Position numbers and translations under genes: made by a program. A stretch of DNA of 64,000 nucleotides from Pseudomonas songnenensis (GTDB lineage: Bacteria; Pseudomonadota; Gammaproteobacteria; Pseudomonadales; Pseudomonadaceae), in assembly GCF_003696315.1 (NCBI RefSeq), contig NZ_RFFN01000007.1, positions 122,379-186,378 on the forward strand. Reading direction: 5' to 3'. This document shows, piece by piece, positions 63,943 to 64,000 of the stretch. Within the stretch, counting starts at the first letter, position 1; each line of letters starts with the position of its first letter. Below the pieces are notes generated by a model that saw only the letters and a program-made list of their open reading frames with translations, did not search any database and was not told where the DNA came from.

Positions 63943-64000
63943 CCAAACCCAACGCCGACCTCTCCGCCCATACGCCCATGATGCAGCAGTAGAGGAACAA
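63939..64000 (+). pseudogene. mutS: 5' end of mutS, interrupted by TAG after codon 17
   Basis: ATG at 63939 reads MTKPNADLSAHTPMMQQ and then TAG at 63990-63992, followed by AGG AAC AA to the window edge. The block AHTPMMQQ is the invariant start of MutS, which normally continues with Tyr and YLRLK-type sequence into the mismatch-binding domain. Position next to pncC and recA is the conserved Pseudomonas place for mutS. The stop could be a nonsense change, a small deletion, the edge of an insertion, or a sequence error. The rest of the gene is outside the window. Confidence 0.6.

Overview
This window is a stretch of gamma-proteobacterial chromosome from a Pseudomonas (sensu lato), most likely the stutzeri group (Stutzerimonas). 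The reasons are high GC with dense, short-gapped genes, proteins close to P. aeruginosa ones as I remember them (RecA, FabZ, AccA, PyrH), and several gene orders typical of Pseudomonas. Species assignment is inference. No tRNA, rRNA, CRISPR array, prophage or insertion sequence was recognised.

Layout. (1) 1-3912: the 3' end of an Old Yellow Enzyme gene, then the glutathione-dependent formaldehyde pair fghA and frmA, with a divergent LysR regulator. (2) 4050-5607: a two-gene accessory unit, an HPF/RaiA-like ribosome-associated protein followed by a protein resembling family 3 of the bacterial archaeo-eukaryotic release factors (baeRF). (3) 5640-31643: a long leftward core block. Read in transcription order it is rpsB-tsf-pyrH-frr-uppS-cdsA-dxr-rseP-bamA-ompH-lpxD-fabZ-lpxA-lpxB-rnhB-dnaE-accA-tilS-pyrG-kdsA-eno-ftsB-ispD. 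It covers translation factors, undecaprenyl and phospholipid precursors, isoprenoids, outer-membrane assembly, lipid A and KDO, replication, fatty-acid initiation and division. map and glnD diverge from rpsB at 31929-35452. (4) 35505-41212: a six-gene Mrp/Pha/Sha-type cation/H+ antiporter operon with a fused A/B subunit. (5) 41429-51747: envelope lipoproteins, pdxH, a beta-lactamase-fold hydrolase, dinG, a CopD-like protein, a DUF6231-like protein, a YchJ-like protein, and the divergent pair fpr and finR. (6) 51772-63448: an ErdR-like response regulator, a DMT exporter, a DTW-domain protein, a small secreted protein, a divergent phosphoketolase-family enzyme, a beta-CASP nuclease, a LOG-family protein, recX, recA with a clear LexA box, pncC and an acyltransferase. 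(7) At the right edge is what looks like the start of mutS, interrupted by a TAG codon after 17 codons.

Most of the window is ordinary housekeeping. The parts that deserve a second look are the interrupted mutS start at 63939-64000, the HPF-baeRF pair, the 804-residue phosphoketolase paralogue with altered active-site motifs, and two LysR-type intergenic sites (2876-2937 and 50774-50812). Gene order relative to P. aeruginosa suggests that at least three ancestral segments have been joined here. Many long open frames opposite the real genes are GC-rich shadows and were left out.
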